Counted from the first letter of the stretch, positions 17,907 to 27,030 are shown. The stretch is DNA of 64,000 bases from Gammaproteobacteria bacterium (GCA_013178375.1 JABLXQ010000021.1:62001-126000), one strand, 5' to 3'. Notes: a model not told the origin generated them from the sequence alone. A program made the numbers and translations.

Positions 17907-18329
17907 TCAGAATTTGCCTACTACTTTCACAGTTGCATCCGCCGCCGCAGCATCAATAAAGCCAATAGTGTCCGGATTGCGTGCCACCATGTCCTTCACT
18001 TCAGCGTCGGATTCCACCACTTTGGGTGGTACGCCTTTGCCCGTGAAGATCAGTCGAGACCAGTACGACTTCATCTGCGCCTCATCCTTGTCGATCACTT
18101 TGCTGACAAATTCCACTCGGCTGGGCGAGCCTTCCGGACGATCCAGAGGAATTGCATTTTTGCCACCAGGGAAGGTTTTGGTTTTGGCCAGGTAAAGAGC
18201 AGAGATATCATCCTTGGTCAGGGCGTCAGCGTTGGCCGGGTTTACGATCACAGCGATTTCCGCAGTTGCGATGGTGGAAAAAGCCACGAGAACGGAGGAA
18301 CCAATCAGATTACGCACGAATGTTTTCAT
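17907..18329 (-). CDS. Small PstS-like phosphate-binding protein, copy 2
   Basis: A 140-residue paralogue of 16164-16586 with a different signal peptide (about residues 1-23, ending STIATA) and a nearly identical mature region. ATG 18329 is supported by an AGGAT site and by alignment with copy 1; an upstream frame start at 18347 overlaps the end of the preceding porin. It lies 14 bp behind porin copy 2. As with copy 1, the fold is that of a truncated PstS-like domain and the ligand is inferred only. Confidence 0.8.
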   Translation of the reverse strand: MKTFVRNLIGSSVLVAFSTIATAEIAVIVNPANADALTKDDISALYLAKTKTFPGGKNAIPLDRPEGSPSRVEFVSKVIDKDEAQMKSYWSRLIFTGKGVPPKVVESDAEVKDMVARNPDTIGFIDAAAADATVKVVGKF

Positions 18330-18343
18330 GTTGGCATCCTCCC

Positions 18344-19534
18344 TCAATAAACCAGGTCAATTGCGACTGCAATCGCGGATGGTTCGACATCGTGTAGCTT
18401 GTCATCCTGCTGAACGTATTCGAATTTCATGGCAGCAGATGGGTGGAAGTCGTAGCGGAGACCGATGCTGTAGGTATCTGAGTCTTTTACGGATTGATAG
18501 TAAAGATCTTCAATGCCGTCGATTAGCGCTTGGGCTCCGAATGGTATAAGAGGGACCAATGGATCCGTTAGCGCATCCAACCCCTCCTGGTCGACGTCGG
18601 CATCTGCCTTCTCGTAGGTTGCATAAGCGGTCAATTTTCCGAACCGGAGGCCGCCGGAAACATACCAGTTTTTTATGGGATCAGGCGTAGAGGTGCCTTC
18701 TCCACCGGTCTCGGTGTATTCAGCCACGGCAAATACTTTGCCCGTGTCGATAGCGACGCCGACACCGTCGAAAGTCGCCTTGTCAGACTCAAACAGCATG
18801 TCATCGATGGCATCCTGGCTTACTCCAGCCAAAGTCAGATTTTCAACCAATGGGGCGAATGCCGGTATATCAATTGTGAGATCAGATTCCGCGTGGGCAA
18901 CGTGAAACGTGAACCAGTCATAGTTCAGGTTCCAGGTGGCGGTTATGCCATTGGACGATTCCAGCGAGCCAACTTGTGTATCGGTGTTTGTTCGCGATGC
19001 GGTCAGTGTGGCGGTTGAAACGAATCCGCCAGTTTCAACCTGCCACTCCGCCATAACCCCGTCGCTGGAATCAAATCCTGACAAGTTATAGACGCCATCC
19101 GGTGGCGAAATCCAATGATAGGCGTAACCGACATCGAGGAAGTCGGAATAGAGGAAAAGCGGGGTGCGGAATCTGCCTGCTTTCACCGTTACTTCGTTGG
19201 TCAGCTGGTAAGCCAGGTAAGCCCAGTTGAACTTGGCTTCGTAGTCATCCTGACCTTTGGCGATGATCTGGGCTGTCGCGGAAAGTTTATCCTGCAGATC
19301 TGCCCGGACTTGCAAAGCAAACAAACTATTGGATTGGAAGCTCAACCTTTCGTCATAGCCGCGGAACGTCGCTTCGCCAGTGTTTGGATCGACTAATAGC
19401 TCGTCTTTATCCAGTGCCTGTCCTGCTACGAACGAAGCGAACCCGTCAAACCTGAGTTCTGTGGCCATGGCCGGCGACACTGCGAGCGCCAAGGCCGATA
19501 CCGCAAAACCTCTTTTTATTCCTCTTGATTTCAT
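18344..19534 (-). CDS. Predicted outer-membrane porin, copy 2
   Basis: The 396-residue product has a signal peptide ending SPAMA-T, followed by the same LRFDGFASFVAGQ block as copy 1, and ends VAIDLVY. ATG 19534 is preceded by AAGGAG at a good distance; the open frame extends to 19759, but those extra residues do not look coding. It is the promoter-proximal gene of the duplicated porin/binding-protein cluster. Divergence from copy 1 is much larger than between the two binding proteins. Confidence 0.82.
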   Translation of the reverse strand: MKSRGIKRGFAVSALALAVSPAMATELRFDGFASFVAGQALDKDELLVDPNTGEATFRGYDERLSFQSNSLFALQVRADLQDKLSATAQIIAKGQDDYEAKFNWAYLAYQLTNEVTVKAGRFRTPLFLYSDFLDVGYAYHWISPPDGVYNLSGFDSSDGVMAEWQVETGGFVSTATLTASRTNTDTQVGSLESSNGITATWNLNYDWFTFHVAHAESDLTIDIPAFAPLVENLTLAGVSQDAIDDMLFESDKATFDGVGVAIDTGKVFAVAEYTETGGEGTSTPDPIKNWYVSGGLRFGKLTAYATYEKADADVDQEGLDALTDPLVPLIPFGAQALIDGIEDLYYQSVKDSDTYSIGLRYDFHPSAAMKFEYVQQDDKLHDVEPSAIAVAIDLVY

Positions 19535-19788
19535 TCCTTTGCTCCTTGATATGCATGAACGATGCGAACACATCCCTATAAGTAGTAGTACAGCCAACTG
19601 GAATTGCACCAAAAAAAAGGCCGCTTTTTTGTAAGTGTAACGGCGGTGATCGGGGGGCGATTTGCCGACACCATGCTGTTGCCAATACCGTTTTTTATGC
19701 CATGCTTGTAGAAAGACACGCATTTGGAACCAGCAGTGGAATAACAAGAACGACATCACCCGGCAGGGCCATGAAGCAGGAGGCTGAC

Positions 19789-20370
19789 ATGTCTGCGCAT
19801 CCGCAAACCACCGAATCCCCGGGAACCGATCCCGCGTCCACCACCGTCTTTTATGCGGGCCCCGTGTCCGATCCCGTTACCACTCTCCCTGCCCCCGAAC
19901 GCCAGCTGGCGGAAATCCGCGATCTGCTGTTTGGCGAGCAGATGCGGGGAATTCAGAGTGGCGTCAATACGTTACAGCGCGAGTTGCTGGACCGGATTGA
20001 CGCTCTGTCGAGCCGGTTCACCCTGCATCTGGAGCAGAGCCGGCGGGATTTCAGCAACCGTCTGGACGAGCTGGACCGGCGCCTGGGTGAATTGAACCGG
20101 CAGCAGGAAAACCGGCTGATTTCCACCCAGACGGAACTGGTGGCGCGCATTGCCACGCTGCGCCAGGATGGCGAACGCAGCGACCAGACCCTGCAGCAGC
20201 AACTCATGGATATGGCGGCCACCTTGCAGGAATCCATCAGCCAGCGGTCGCAGGAACTGCTGGAGCGTCTGAACCAGACCCAGGTGGAACTGCGCGACAG
20301 CAAGGCCGACCGAAAAATACTGGCCAATCTGCTGGATCGCATGGCGACTGAACTGAATCAGGACAGCTGA
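19789..20370 (+). CDS. Coiled-coil protein, first gene of the OmpA/GTPase/GGDEF-EAL operon
   Basis: A 193-residue soluble protein without signal peptide or membrane segment. After a Pro/Thr-rich N-terminus (about 1-45), nearly the whole chain is predicted coiled coil, with heptad-like Leu/Ile spacing and many Gln, Glu and Arg residues (for example LDRIDALSSRF and LDELDRRLGELNRQQ). ATG 19789 is chosen because AGGAGG lies 5 bases upstream; in-frame ATGs at 19702 and 19771 lack this. The next gene follows after 19 bp. It may be a scaffold or partner of the downstream OmpA-domain protein (inference); I cannot assign a named family. Confidence 0.75.
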   Translation: MSAHPQTTESPGTDPASTTVFYAGPVSDPVTTLPAPERQLAEIRDLLFGEQMRGIQSGVNTLQRELLDRIDALSSRFTLHLEQSRRDFSNRLDELDRRLGELNRQQENRLISTQTELVARIATLRQDGERSDQTLQQQLMDMAATLQESISQRSQELLERLNQTQVELRDSKADRKILANLLDRMATELNQDS

Positions 20371-20389
20371 AGGCTGAAGGTGTCCCGCC

Positions 20390-22186
20390 ATGGGAAAGGT
20401 CGTTATGGAAGGCGACATACAGGATCGCATCCCCCCCGCAACGCCCGTTGTACCGGCAAGCGCTGATCGCCAGAGCGCCGAGGCAGTGAAACGTCTGCGC
20501 TCCCTGATCCTTGGGGCGGATTACGAATCCACCATCCGTCGGGCCCGCGACGCCGATGAAACCCGGCGTGTTGCAGAAGTTCTCGCTGAGGCCATCCGCC
20601 TGCGCAGCCAGCAGGACAAGGGTGTGCAGAGCGCGCTGGCGCCGGCCATCGACGACGTGCTCGACACCTCCATCCGCCGCGATCCGGTCAAACTGGCCCG
20701 CGTGATTTCCCCGATCATCGGTCCGTCCATTCGCGCTGCCGTGCGCACCGCGCTGGCGGACATGGTGGAATCTCTCAATCGTATTCTGGAACGCAGCATC
20801 AGCCCGCAATCCTGGTGGTGGCGGGTGCAGGCCTGGCGCGCCGGCATGCCGTTCGGCCAGTTCGTGCTGTTGCGCACGCTGCAGTTCCGGGTAGAGCAGG
20901 TGCTGCTGATTCACCGCGACAGTGGCATTCTGCTGCAGGCGGAAACGGCGCACGGCGTTGAGATGCGCGATCCGCAGCTGGTGTCGGCGATGCTCACTGC
21001 AATCAAGGATTTTGTCAGCGATTCGTTCCGCTCCGGCAACGATGCGGCCGATCTCAATCGCGTGCGCTTTGGCGACCGGTTGCTGCTTATTGACGTCGGC
21101 CCGCAGGCGGTGATTGCCGCCGTGGTGCTGGGTGATCCGCCGCCGGGACTGGCGACGCAGCTGTCCACCACGCTGGAACAGTTTCATCGCATTTTTTCGC
21201 AGCCGCTGGCGGATTTCAGTGGCGACCGCGCTCCATTTCAGCCGGCATCCGGCCTGCTGCAGGATTGCATCACCGAACAGATCCGCGCCGACCGCACGCC
21301 GGCCAAACCCTGGCTGGCGCTGTCAGCCATTGCATTGGTGGTGATCGTTGCCGTGCTGTTCGGCTGGCGCCAGTGGCGTATCGAGCAGCAGCGCGCCGAC
21401 ATCGTGCAGCAGCTGCGTGCATCCGCTGATTATGTCGTGCTGGGCAGCGAGGGCGATGGTCGGCATTTGCGGGTTAGCCTGTTGTCGCGTTTTGGCGCGC
21501 CGTCGCCGCAAAATGCACAGGCACTGGCGCAGCAATCGGGCATCGAGCTTGAGCTGGACATGGCGCCGGTCGCGATGAATGCCGATGATTTATTGCTGCC
21601 CTATCTGGAGCGGCGTTACGGTTTGGGTTCACAGGTGTCGGCACAATTGCAGGATGGCGTGTTGCGTATCGCGGGCCCTCTCAGCGCGCAGCAACTGGAG
21701 CAGATCAGCGCCGACAGCTGGGTGCAAGGATTGGTACGCACACTGGATTCCACCCAGGTGAAAATCATCCCGCCGCCAGACCAGCGTGCACTGGACCAGC
21801 AGCACTGGCGCGAGTTGGTGGATACCATCCAGCACGAACGTTTTTATTTCGGGGAAGACTCGCCGCTGCTGGATTCGAGCGAAGCCACCAAGGCGGTCCG
21901 CATGCTGGAACAATTGCGGGAGCTGACTGCCCTGGCGAAAAAACTCGAACTGCAACACCTGCAGATTCTCATTCAGGGTTATGCTGACAGCACCGGCACC
22001 GACGCGCGCAACTCGCGCCTGAGCCGCGACCGGGCGCTGGAATTGCGCGATTTTTTCATAGCCCACGGAGTTGATCCGGGGTTGTTGACCGGCATGGGCG
22101 TGGGCAGCCTGGGGGCCAGCACGCTCACCGCGCAGCAGAAGCGTTTCGCCATGCTGCAGGTGATCTACGTAATGCCACACGATTAA
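20390..22186 (+). CDS. Membrane protein with roadblock-like segment and C-terminal OmpA domain
   Basis: The 598-residue product has a helical N-terminal part (about 25-145), a segment at about 165-270 (VEQVLLIHRDSGILLQ, then helices, then DRLLLIDVGPQAVIAAVVLG) that looks like a roadblock/longin-type alpha-beta fold, one transmembrane helix (about 307-326), a BON-like middle, and an OmpA-type peptidoglycan-binding domain (about 480-598) with GYADSTGTDARN and LSRDRALELRDFF. The N-terminus should be cytoplasmic and the OmpA part periplasmic. An alternative ATG at 20405 has a slightly better ribosome site. Neighbouring a Rab-like GTPase suggests the cytoplasmic segment contacts it, as MglB contacts MglA (inference). 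The roadblock call rests on pattern only. Confidence 0.8.
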   Translation: MGKVVMEGDIQDRIPPATPVVPASADRQSAEAVKRLRSLILGADYESTIRRARDADETRRVAEVLAEAIRLRSQQDKGVQSALAPAIDDVLDTSIRRDPVKLARVISPIIGPSIRAAVRTALADMVESLNRILERSISPQSWWWRVQAWRAGMPFGQFVLLRTLQFRVEQVLLIHRDSGILLQAETAHGVEMRDPQLVSAMLTAIKDFVSDSFRSGNDAADLNRVRFGDRLLLIDVGPQAVIAAVVLGDPPPGLATQLSTTLEQFHRIFSQPLADFSGDRAPFQPASGLLQDCITEQIRADRTPAKPWLALSAIALVVIVAVLFGWRQWRIEQQRADIVQQLRASADYVVLGSEGDGRHLRVSLLSRFGAPSPQNAQALAQQSGIELELDMAPVAMNADDLLLPYLERRYGLGSQVSAQLQDGVLRIAGPLSAQQLEQISADSWVQGLVRTLDSTQVKIIPPPDQRALDQQHWRELVDTIQHERFYFGEDSPLLDSSEATKAVRMLEQLRELTALAKKLELQHLQILIQGYADSTGTDARNSRLSRDRALELRDFFIAHGVDPGLLTGMGVGSLGASTLTAQQKRFAMLQVIYVMPHD

Positions 22187-22216
22187 ACGCTTGATGCGGG
22201 CAGGAGTGCCGCTCTG

Positions 22217-22711
22217 ATGGTCGTCAAGAAAATCTGCATGATGGGGGCTTTCGCGGTCGGCAAGACTAGCCTGGTGCGCCGCTTCGTGCACAGTATTTTC
22301 TCCGAATCCTACCAGACCACCATCGGCGTGATGATCAGCAAGAAAAAGCTCACCCTGGCGGAGCAGGAATTCGAGCTCATAATCTGGGATCTGGAAGGGC
22401 GCGACGAATTCACCGATTTTCGCAGCAGCTATCTGCGCGGCGTTTCCGGCGTGATTTTTGTGGTGGATGTGACCCGGCCCCACACTCTGACCGTAGTGCG
22501 TCAGTTGCGCGAGGAAGTACGCAATCACATCGGTGAGATCCCCGCGCTGATCCTGCTGAATAAAGCGGATCTGGCGGACCAGTGGCGCCTGGACGCCGCC
22601 ACGCTGGAACTGCTGGAGGATGAAGGCTGCACCTTGCTGCACACCAGCGCCAAAACCGGCGCCAACGTCGAGGAGGGTTTTCTGGCGCTGCTGCGCTCGA
22701 TGACAGCTTGA
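22217..22711 (+). CDS. Rab/Ras-like small GTPase
   Basis: A 164-residue single-domain GTPase of the bacterial Rab/Ras-like group. G1 is GAFAVGKTS (10-18), G2 includes T35 in TTIGV, G3 is DLEG (58-61), G4 is NKAD (115-118) and G5 is TSAK (143-146). The residue after DLEG, where Ras has catalytic Gln61, is Arg62, so intrinsic hydrolysis may be slow or need a partner. There is no C-terminal lipidation motif. It lies 30 bp behind the OmpA-domain gene and its TGA directly abuts the start of the GGDEF-EAL gene, so all are probably one operon. It may switch the output of that operon between states. Confidence 0.92.
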   Translation: MVVKKICMMGAFAVGKTSLVRRFVHSIFSESYQTTIGVMISKKKLTLAEQEFELIIWDLEGRDEFTDFRSSYLRGVSGVIFVVDVTRPHTLTVVRQLREEVRNHIGEIPALILLNKADLADQWRLDAATLELLEDEGCTLLHTSAKTGANVEEGFLALLRSMTA

Positions 22712-24865
22712 ATGACGCTATTTTCCCAATTGCTTTCCGACATGGGCATGCTGGTGCTGGAGTGCAAACCGGGCCCGGTTTTTACCGCGCTGAACCGCAT
22801 TCCCGACTGGTTCCTGCAAATTCATTCTGCGCCGTTGGGTGCGGACTCGGTGCTGGATGTCGCTGCCATTTTTCCTTTCATAGCCCATTTCATCGAGGAT
22901 GCCGAAGTCTTCTGGCGCAATCCGGTGGAAGCGCGTCTGGGTTCCGGTATCTGGACCGAGCTGGACGAGCAGGGCAACCAGCACCAGCTGGAAGCCTACG
23001 CACTGCAATACCAGAACAGCCGCATTCTATTGCTGGTGGATCTCACCGCCAGCTTCGATGCGCGCCATCACGTGTATCAGCGCGCGCGGGAAATTGCGCT
23101 GGCGCAGGAACGTCTGGTCATGTCGCTGCAGAGGCAGCAGCGTAAATTGCAGTTGCAGATTCAGGGTTTGCTGGCGCGGGATGAATCCCTGCATGCCATT
23201 GCCGAGCGCGTTCGTCAGCATGCCTCGGCGGTCATGGTGTGTCGGCCCGATGGATCGGTAGAACTGCTCAACCAGGCGTTGATGGATATTTACCCCGTGT
23301 CAGGCAACAACGGCACGCGCGCGGAACATTCGTTGCTGAAACAGTGGGTGAACGAGGCAGAGGCGCTGTATCCGGAAATTCACCGCGTCATCGAAACCGG
23401 CGCCAGCTGGGAAGGTGAATTCGAATCCAGTGCCGGCAGTGATAAAAAATGGGTGCGTCTGCTGATCGGACCGGTGCTGGATCAGGAGCAGCGCGTCACC
23501 CATCTGGTCTGCGTGGCGAATGACATCAGCGGACTGCGGGAACCGGCCATCGAGCTGGAACGTGTCACCGACTATGACTTCACCACGCAATTGCCCAATC
23601 GCCGTCATTTCTGGCGCGTGCTGACTCGCGCCATCGACGAATGCCGTGCCAGTGGCGAAAAACTCGTGCTGCTGTATCTCGACGTGGATCACTTCAAACG
23701 CATCAACGACAGTCTGGACCATCAGGCCGGCGACCTGCTGTTGGGCACCTTGTCGTCACGGCTGCGGAGCAATATCAAGAAAACCGATTTCATCGCGCAT
23801 CTGGGTGGCGACGAATTTGCGTTGATGCTGCGGACCTCGCAACGCACGCTGGATTTATTGCCCGTGGCGGAACGTCTGCTGAAAGTGGTGCGCCAGCCGC
23901 TGGTGGTGGACGGCCACAACGTCAGCATCACTGCCAGCCTCGGCATCGCCTGTTTTCCCGAACACGGCAACGACGCGGTGGGCCTGATGAAGCGCGCTGA
24001 TCTGGCCATGTACCACGCCAAGCAGCGCGGCCGCGATCAGCACCTGATGTTCAGCCGCAGCCTCGACGAAGCCTTTTTCAATCGCACCGTGATCCAGAAG
24101 GATCTGGGCAATGCTCTGTCTGGCGGTGAATTGCGGCTTGTCTATCAACCGCAGATTTGCCTGGGCGCGAATTCCTTCCTGCGGCTGGAGGCGTTGCTGC
24201 GCTGGCATCATCCGGTGCGGGGATTGATCAGTCCCGCCGTGTTCGTGCCAGTGGCGGAGGAATCCGATCTGATCAACCAGATCGGCAACTGGGTGCTGGA
24301 AGAGGCCTGCCGGCAGGCGCGCCAGTTCATGGACCGCAATATTCAGGTGGTGATGTCGGTGAACGTGTCGGCACGCCAATTGCGGGCGGGGGATTTTGTG
24401 CAGCGCGTGCAGCAGGTATTGGCCGACACTGGCCTGGACCCGTCGCAACTGGAGCTGGAGGTGACCGAAACCACGCTGCTGGACAACATGGAAACCCGCG
24501 CCGAGTCACTGCAACAATTGCAGGAACTGGGTGTGTCTATCGCGCTGGACGATTTCGGTTCAGGCTTTTCCTCGCTGAATTATCTGAAGAACCTGCCGGT
24601 GGACCGGCTCAAGATCGATCAGGTTTTCATTCAGGAAATTCCCCACGATGAGGAAAGCAAAACCATTACGGCTTCGGTGGTGAAGCTGGCGCACGAACTG
24701 CACATGACGGTGGTGGCGGAAGGGGTGGAGACCTGGGACCAGTTACGTTTCTTACAGGGAATCGGTTGCGATTATGTGCAGGGATTCCTGTTGTTCCGGC
24801 CGTTGCCGCCGGAGGAAATCGGCGCCGTGTTCGCCAGTCTGGCCAGCCTGCGTTTCGATAGCTGA
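22712..24865 (+). CDS. PAS-like/GGDEF/EAL cyclic-di-GMP protein
   Basis: The 717-residue product has an N-terminal PAS-like domain (about 10-115), a coiled coil (about 117-165), a second PAS-like domain (about 165-275), a GGDEF domain with intact GGDEF (365-369) and an EAL domain with EAL (493-495), NVSARQL, DDFGSGFSSL, KID and VAEGVET. Both catalytic motifs are intact, so it could make and/or break c-di-GMP. The inhibitory RxxD site before GGDEF is degenerate (KKTD). No membrane segment is seen. The start immediately follows the GTPase stop (TGAATG), implying coupled translation and that the GTPase and its membrane partner regulate this enzyme (inference). Confidence 0.92.
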   Translation: MTLFSQLLSDMGMLVLECKPGPVFTALNRIPDWFLQIHSAPLGADSVLDVAAIFPFIAHFIEDAEVFWRNPVEARLGSGIWTELDEQGNQHQLEAYALQYQNSRILLLVDLTASFDARHHVYQRAREIALAQERLVMSLQRQQRKLQLQIQGLLARDESLHAIAERVRQHASAVMVCRPDGSVELLNQALMDIYPVSGNNGTRAEHSLLKQWVNEAEALYPEIHRVIETGASWEGEFESSAGSDKKWVRLLIGPVLDQEQRVTHLVCVANDISGLREPAIELERVTDYDFTTQLPNRRHFWRVLTRAIDECRASGEKLVLLYLDVDHFKRINDSLDHQAGDLLLGTLSSRLRSNIKKTDFIAHLGGDEFALMLRTSQRTLDLLPVAERLLKVVRQPLVVDGHNVSITASLGIACFPEHGNDAVGLMKRADLAMYHAKQRGRDQHLMFSRSLDEAFFNRTVIQKDLGNALSGGELRLVYQPQICLGANSFLRLEALLRWHHPVRGLISPAVFVPVAEESDLINQIGNWVLEEACRQARQFMDRNIQVVMSVNVSARQLRAGDFVQRVQQVLADTGLDPSQLELEVTETTLLDNMETRAESLQQLQELGVSIALDDFGSGFSSLNYLKNLPVDRLKIDQVFIQEIPHDEESKTITASVVKLAHELHMTVVAEGVETWDQLRFLQGIGCDYVQGFLLFRPLPPEEIGAVFASLASLRFDS

Positions 24866-24883
24866 CGTTAATTAACTGCAAAT

Positions 24884-24910
24884 AAAAACGCCGGCCTTGC
24901 GGGGCCGGCG
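24884..24910 (-). terminator. Rho-independent terminator downstream of sodB
   Basis: An 8-bp GC stem (CGCCGGCC at 24889-24896 with GGCCGGCG at 24903-24910) and a plus-strand A run at 24884-24888, which reads as a T run on the minus strand, 38 bp beyond the sodB stop. It also lies just past the stop of the convergent GGDEF-EAL gene. Confidence 0.85.
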
Positions 24911-24948
24911 ATCTGTCAGCTGAGGAGGCTGCCTGCGTAACGGGGTGC

Positions 24949-25533
24949 TTACTTGGCCAGGTTCGCGTTGGCGAAATCCCAGTTTACCAGGGCCCAGAAG
25001 GCTTCCAGGTATTTCGGGCGCAGGTTGCGGAAATCGATGTAGTAAGCGTGTTCCCACAGGTCAACGGTGATCAGCGGGGTGACGCCTTTTTCAGTGATCG
25101 GCGTGCCGGCGTTGCTGGTGTTGACGATTGCCAGGCTGCCATCGGCTTTCTTCACCAGCCAGGTCCAGCTGGAACCGAAGTTGCCCACGGCCGACTTGTT
25201 GAACTCTTCCTTGAACTTGTCGAACGAGCCCCAGGTTTTGGTGATCGCGTCTGCAACCGCACCTTTGGGAGCGCCGCCGCCTTTGGGGCTCAGGCTGTGC
25301 CAGTAGAACGTGTGGTTCCAGATCTGCGCCGCGTTGTTGAACACGCCGCCGCTGGAAGTCTTGATGATGTCTTCCAGGCTCTTGCCTTCGAACTCGGTGC
25401 CGGGGATCAGGTTGTTCAGGTTGGTCACGTAGGCGTTGTGGTGCTTGCCGTGGTGGAATTCCAGGGTTTCAGCGGAAATATGGGGCGCCAATGCGTCTTT
25501 CGCATAGGGCAGTTCGGGAAGTGTGAATGCCAT
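24949..25533 (-). CDS. sodB: Iron superoxide dismutase
   Basis: A 194-residue Fe/Mn-type superoxide dismutase. Metal ligands H27, H74, D158 and H162 are visible (in FHHGKHH, WNHTFYW and DLWEHAYY). Gln70 in [11 protein letters not shown] is the Fe-type active-site Gln, which indicates an Fe enzyme rather than Mn. It would convert superoxide to hydrogen peroxide and oxygen in the cytoplasm. ATG 25533 has a GAGGG ribosome site. The gene appears monocistronic, with a terminator just downstream. Confidence 0.97.
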   Translation of the reverse strand: MAFTLPELPYAKDALAPHISAETLEFHHGKHHNAYVTNLNNLIPGTEFEGKSLEDIIKTSSGGVFNNAAQIWNHTFYWHSLSPKGGGAPKGAVADAITKTWGSFDKFKEEFNKSAVGNFGSSWTWLVKKADGSLAIVNTSNAGTPITEKGVTPLITVDLWEHAYYIDFRNLRPKYLEAFWALVNWDFANANLAK

Positions 25534-25674
25534 GAGTATGTCCCTCTCGTTTTTGGGTCTTTAACAGGTTTAAGAACGCCAGACTTTAGCAGATTAGGGG
25601 GGCGATGTCAGATGGTGGCAGGCATCGGGGCGGTTTTGATTTTCCAATCAAAACCATAGTTTTTTTCGATGAAT

Positions 25675-27030
25675 TCAGGCGAACATGATCGTGGCCAGAC
25701 CCAGGAAGGTGAAGAATCCGACACAGTCGGTGACGGTTGTCAGGATCACGCCACCGGACAGGGCCGGGTCGATCCCTAACCGCTGCAGGGTCATGGGCAG
25801 CGCGGCGCCGGCGGCAGCGGCCATGACCAGGTTGATGATCATGGCGACGGCCAGCACGCCGCCCAGGATGTAATCACCGAACCAGGCCGAGGCCACCGCA
25901 CCCACCACCACGGCCCACATCAGGCCATTGAGAAATCCCACCGCCATTTCCCGGGTCAGCAGCCAGCGCGCGTTGGCTGATCCCACATGCCCCAGCGCCA
26001 TGCCGCGAATCACCAGCGTCAATGTCTGGGTGCCGGCGATGCCGCCCATGCTGGCCACCACCGGCATCAGCACTGCCAGTGCCACCACTTTTTCCAGCGT
26101 ATGTTCAAACAGACCCACTACTGCCGACGCCAGAAACGCCGTCGCCAGATTGATGCCCAGCCAGACTGCGCGGCGTCGGGTGGAGCGCAGCACCGGCGCG
26201 AAGGTGTCCTCATATTCGTCCAGGCCCGCCATGCTCATCAGCGAGTGGTCGGCGCCTTCCAGAATCACGTCCACCACGTCGTCCACTGTGATCCGGCCCA
26301 GCAGCAGGCCTTCCCTGTCCACCACCGGCGCGCTCACCAGGTCTTCCCGTTCGAAGATGGAGGCAACATCCTTGGCGGACTGATCGGCGCGAATCGCGGT
26401 GGCGTCGGTGATCATCGCCTCGCGCACCAGCATGACGGGGTCTTTCACCAGCAGCGTGGTCAGCGGCAGGGTGCCGACAAATTTGCCGGAGCGGTTCACC
26501 ACCAGCAGGGTGTCGGTGGCCTCCGGCAGGGATTCGTGACGACGCAGATAGCGCAGCACCACATCCAGCGAAATATCTGGCCGGATGGTGATGATGTCGG
26601 TGTTCATCAGGCCGCCAGCGGTGTCCTCGGGGAACGACAGGATCGCCTCGATGCGATGGCGGTTCTGCTCGTCCATGGATTCCAGCACCTGCTTCATTAC
26701 CTTGTGCGGCAATTCCTGCAGCAGGTCGGCGAAGTCGTCGGCGTCGAAACCTTCCACCGCGCTGATGATTTCCTCCGCCTCGCGATGGCGCAGGAACTGG
26801 GCGGCAATTTCCTCATTCAGGTATTGCAGCACCTCGCCTTCGTCTTCTTTCTCCAGCAACTGCCACAGCAGATTGCGCTCCCGAGGCGGCGAGGATTCGA
26901 TGAGGTGGGCGATTTCGGCGGCGGACATGCCCCGCAGCATGGTGCGCACGTCCGCAAACGTACCGGTGTCCAGCGCTTCAAGGAAGGTCTGGAGCTGATC
27001 CTGGGTTTCAAGATTGGCACTCTTCGCCAT
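25675..27030 (-). CDS. mgtE: Magnesium transporter MgtE
   Basis: A 451-residue MgtE-family channel: an N-terminal helical MgtE_N domain (about 1-125), two CBS domains (about 130-255, with IRPDISLDVVLRYLRRHESLPEATD as part of CBS1) and a C-terminal membrane domain of five helices (about 280-450), including the conserved MPVVASMGGIAGTQTLT pore-region segment. The cytoplasmic domains gate the channel by sensing Mg2+. Start ATG 27030 is favoured; GTG 27042 is in frame but neither has a strong ribosome site. The order mgtE-ptsO-rapZ matches Pseudomonas. Confidence 0.95.
   Translation of the reverse strand: MAKSANLETQDQLQTFLEALDTGTFADVRTMLRGMSAAEIAHLIESSPPRERNLLWQLLEKEDEGEVLQYLNEEIAAQFLRHREAEEIISAVEGFDADDFADLLQELPHKVMKQVLESMDEQNRHRIEAILSFPEDTAGGLMNTDIITIRPDISLDVVLRYLRRHESLPEATDTLLVVNRSGKFVGTLPLTTLLVKDPVMLVREAMITDATAIRADQSAKDVASIFEREDLVSAPVVDREGLLLGRITVDDVVDVILEGADHSLMSMAGLDEYEDTFAPVLRSTRRRAVWLGINLATAFLASAVVGLFEHTLEKVVALAVLMPVVASMGGIAGTQTLTLVIRGMALGHVGSANARWLLTREMAVGFLNGLMWAVVVGAVASAWFGDYILGGVLAVAMIINLVMAAAAGAALPMTLQRLGIDPALSGGVILTTVTDCVGFFTFLGLATIMFA

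Noticed and set aside
19600-19631. A-run/GGCCGC/T-run hairpin-like sequence between the divergent porin and coiled-coil genes
   Set aside because: The stem would have almost no loop and lies upstream of both genes, so a terminator is unlikely.
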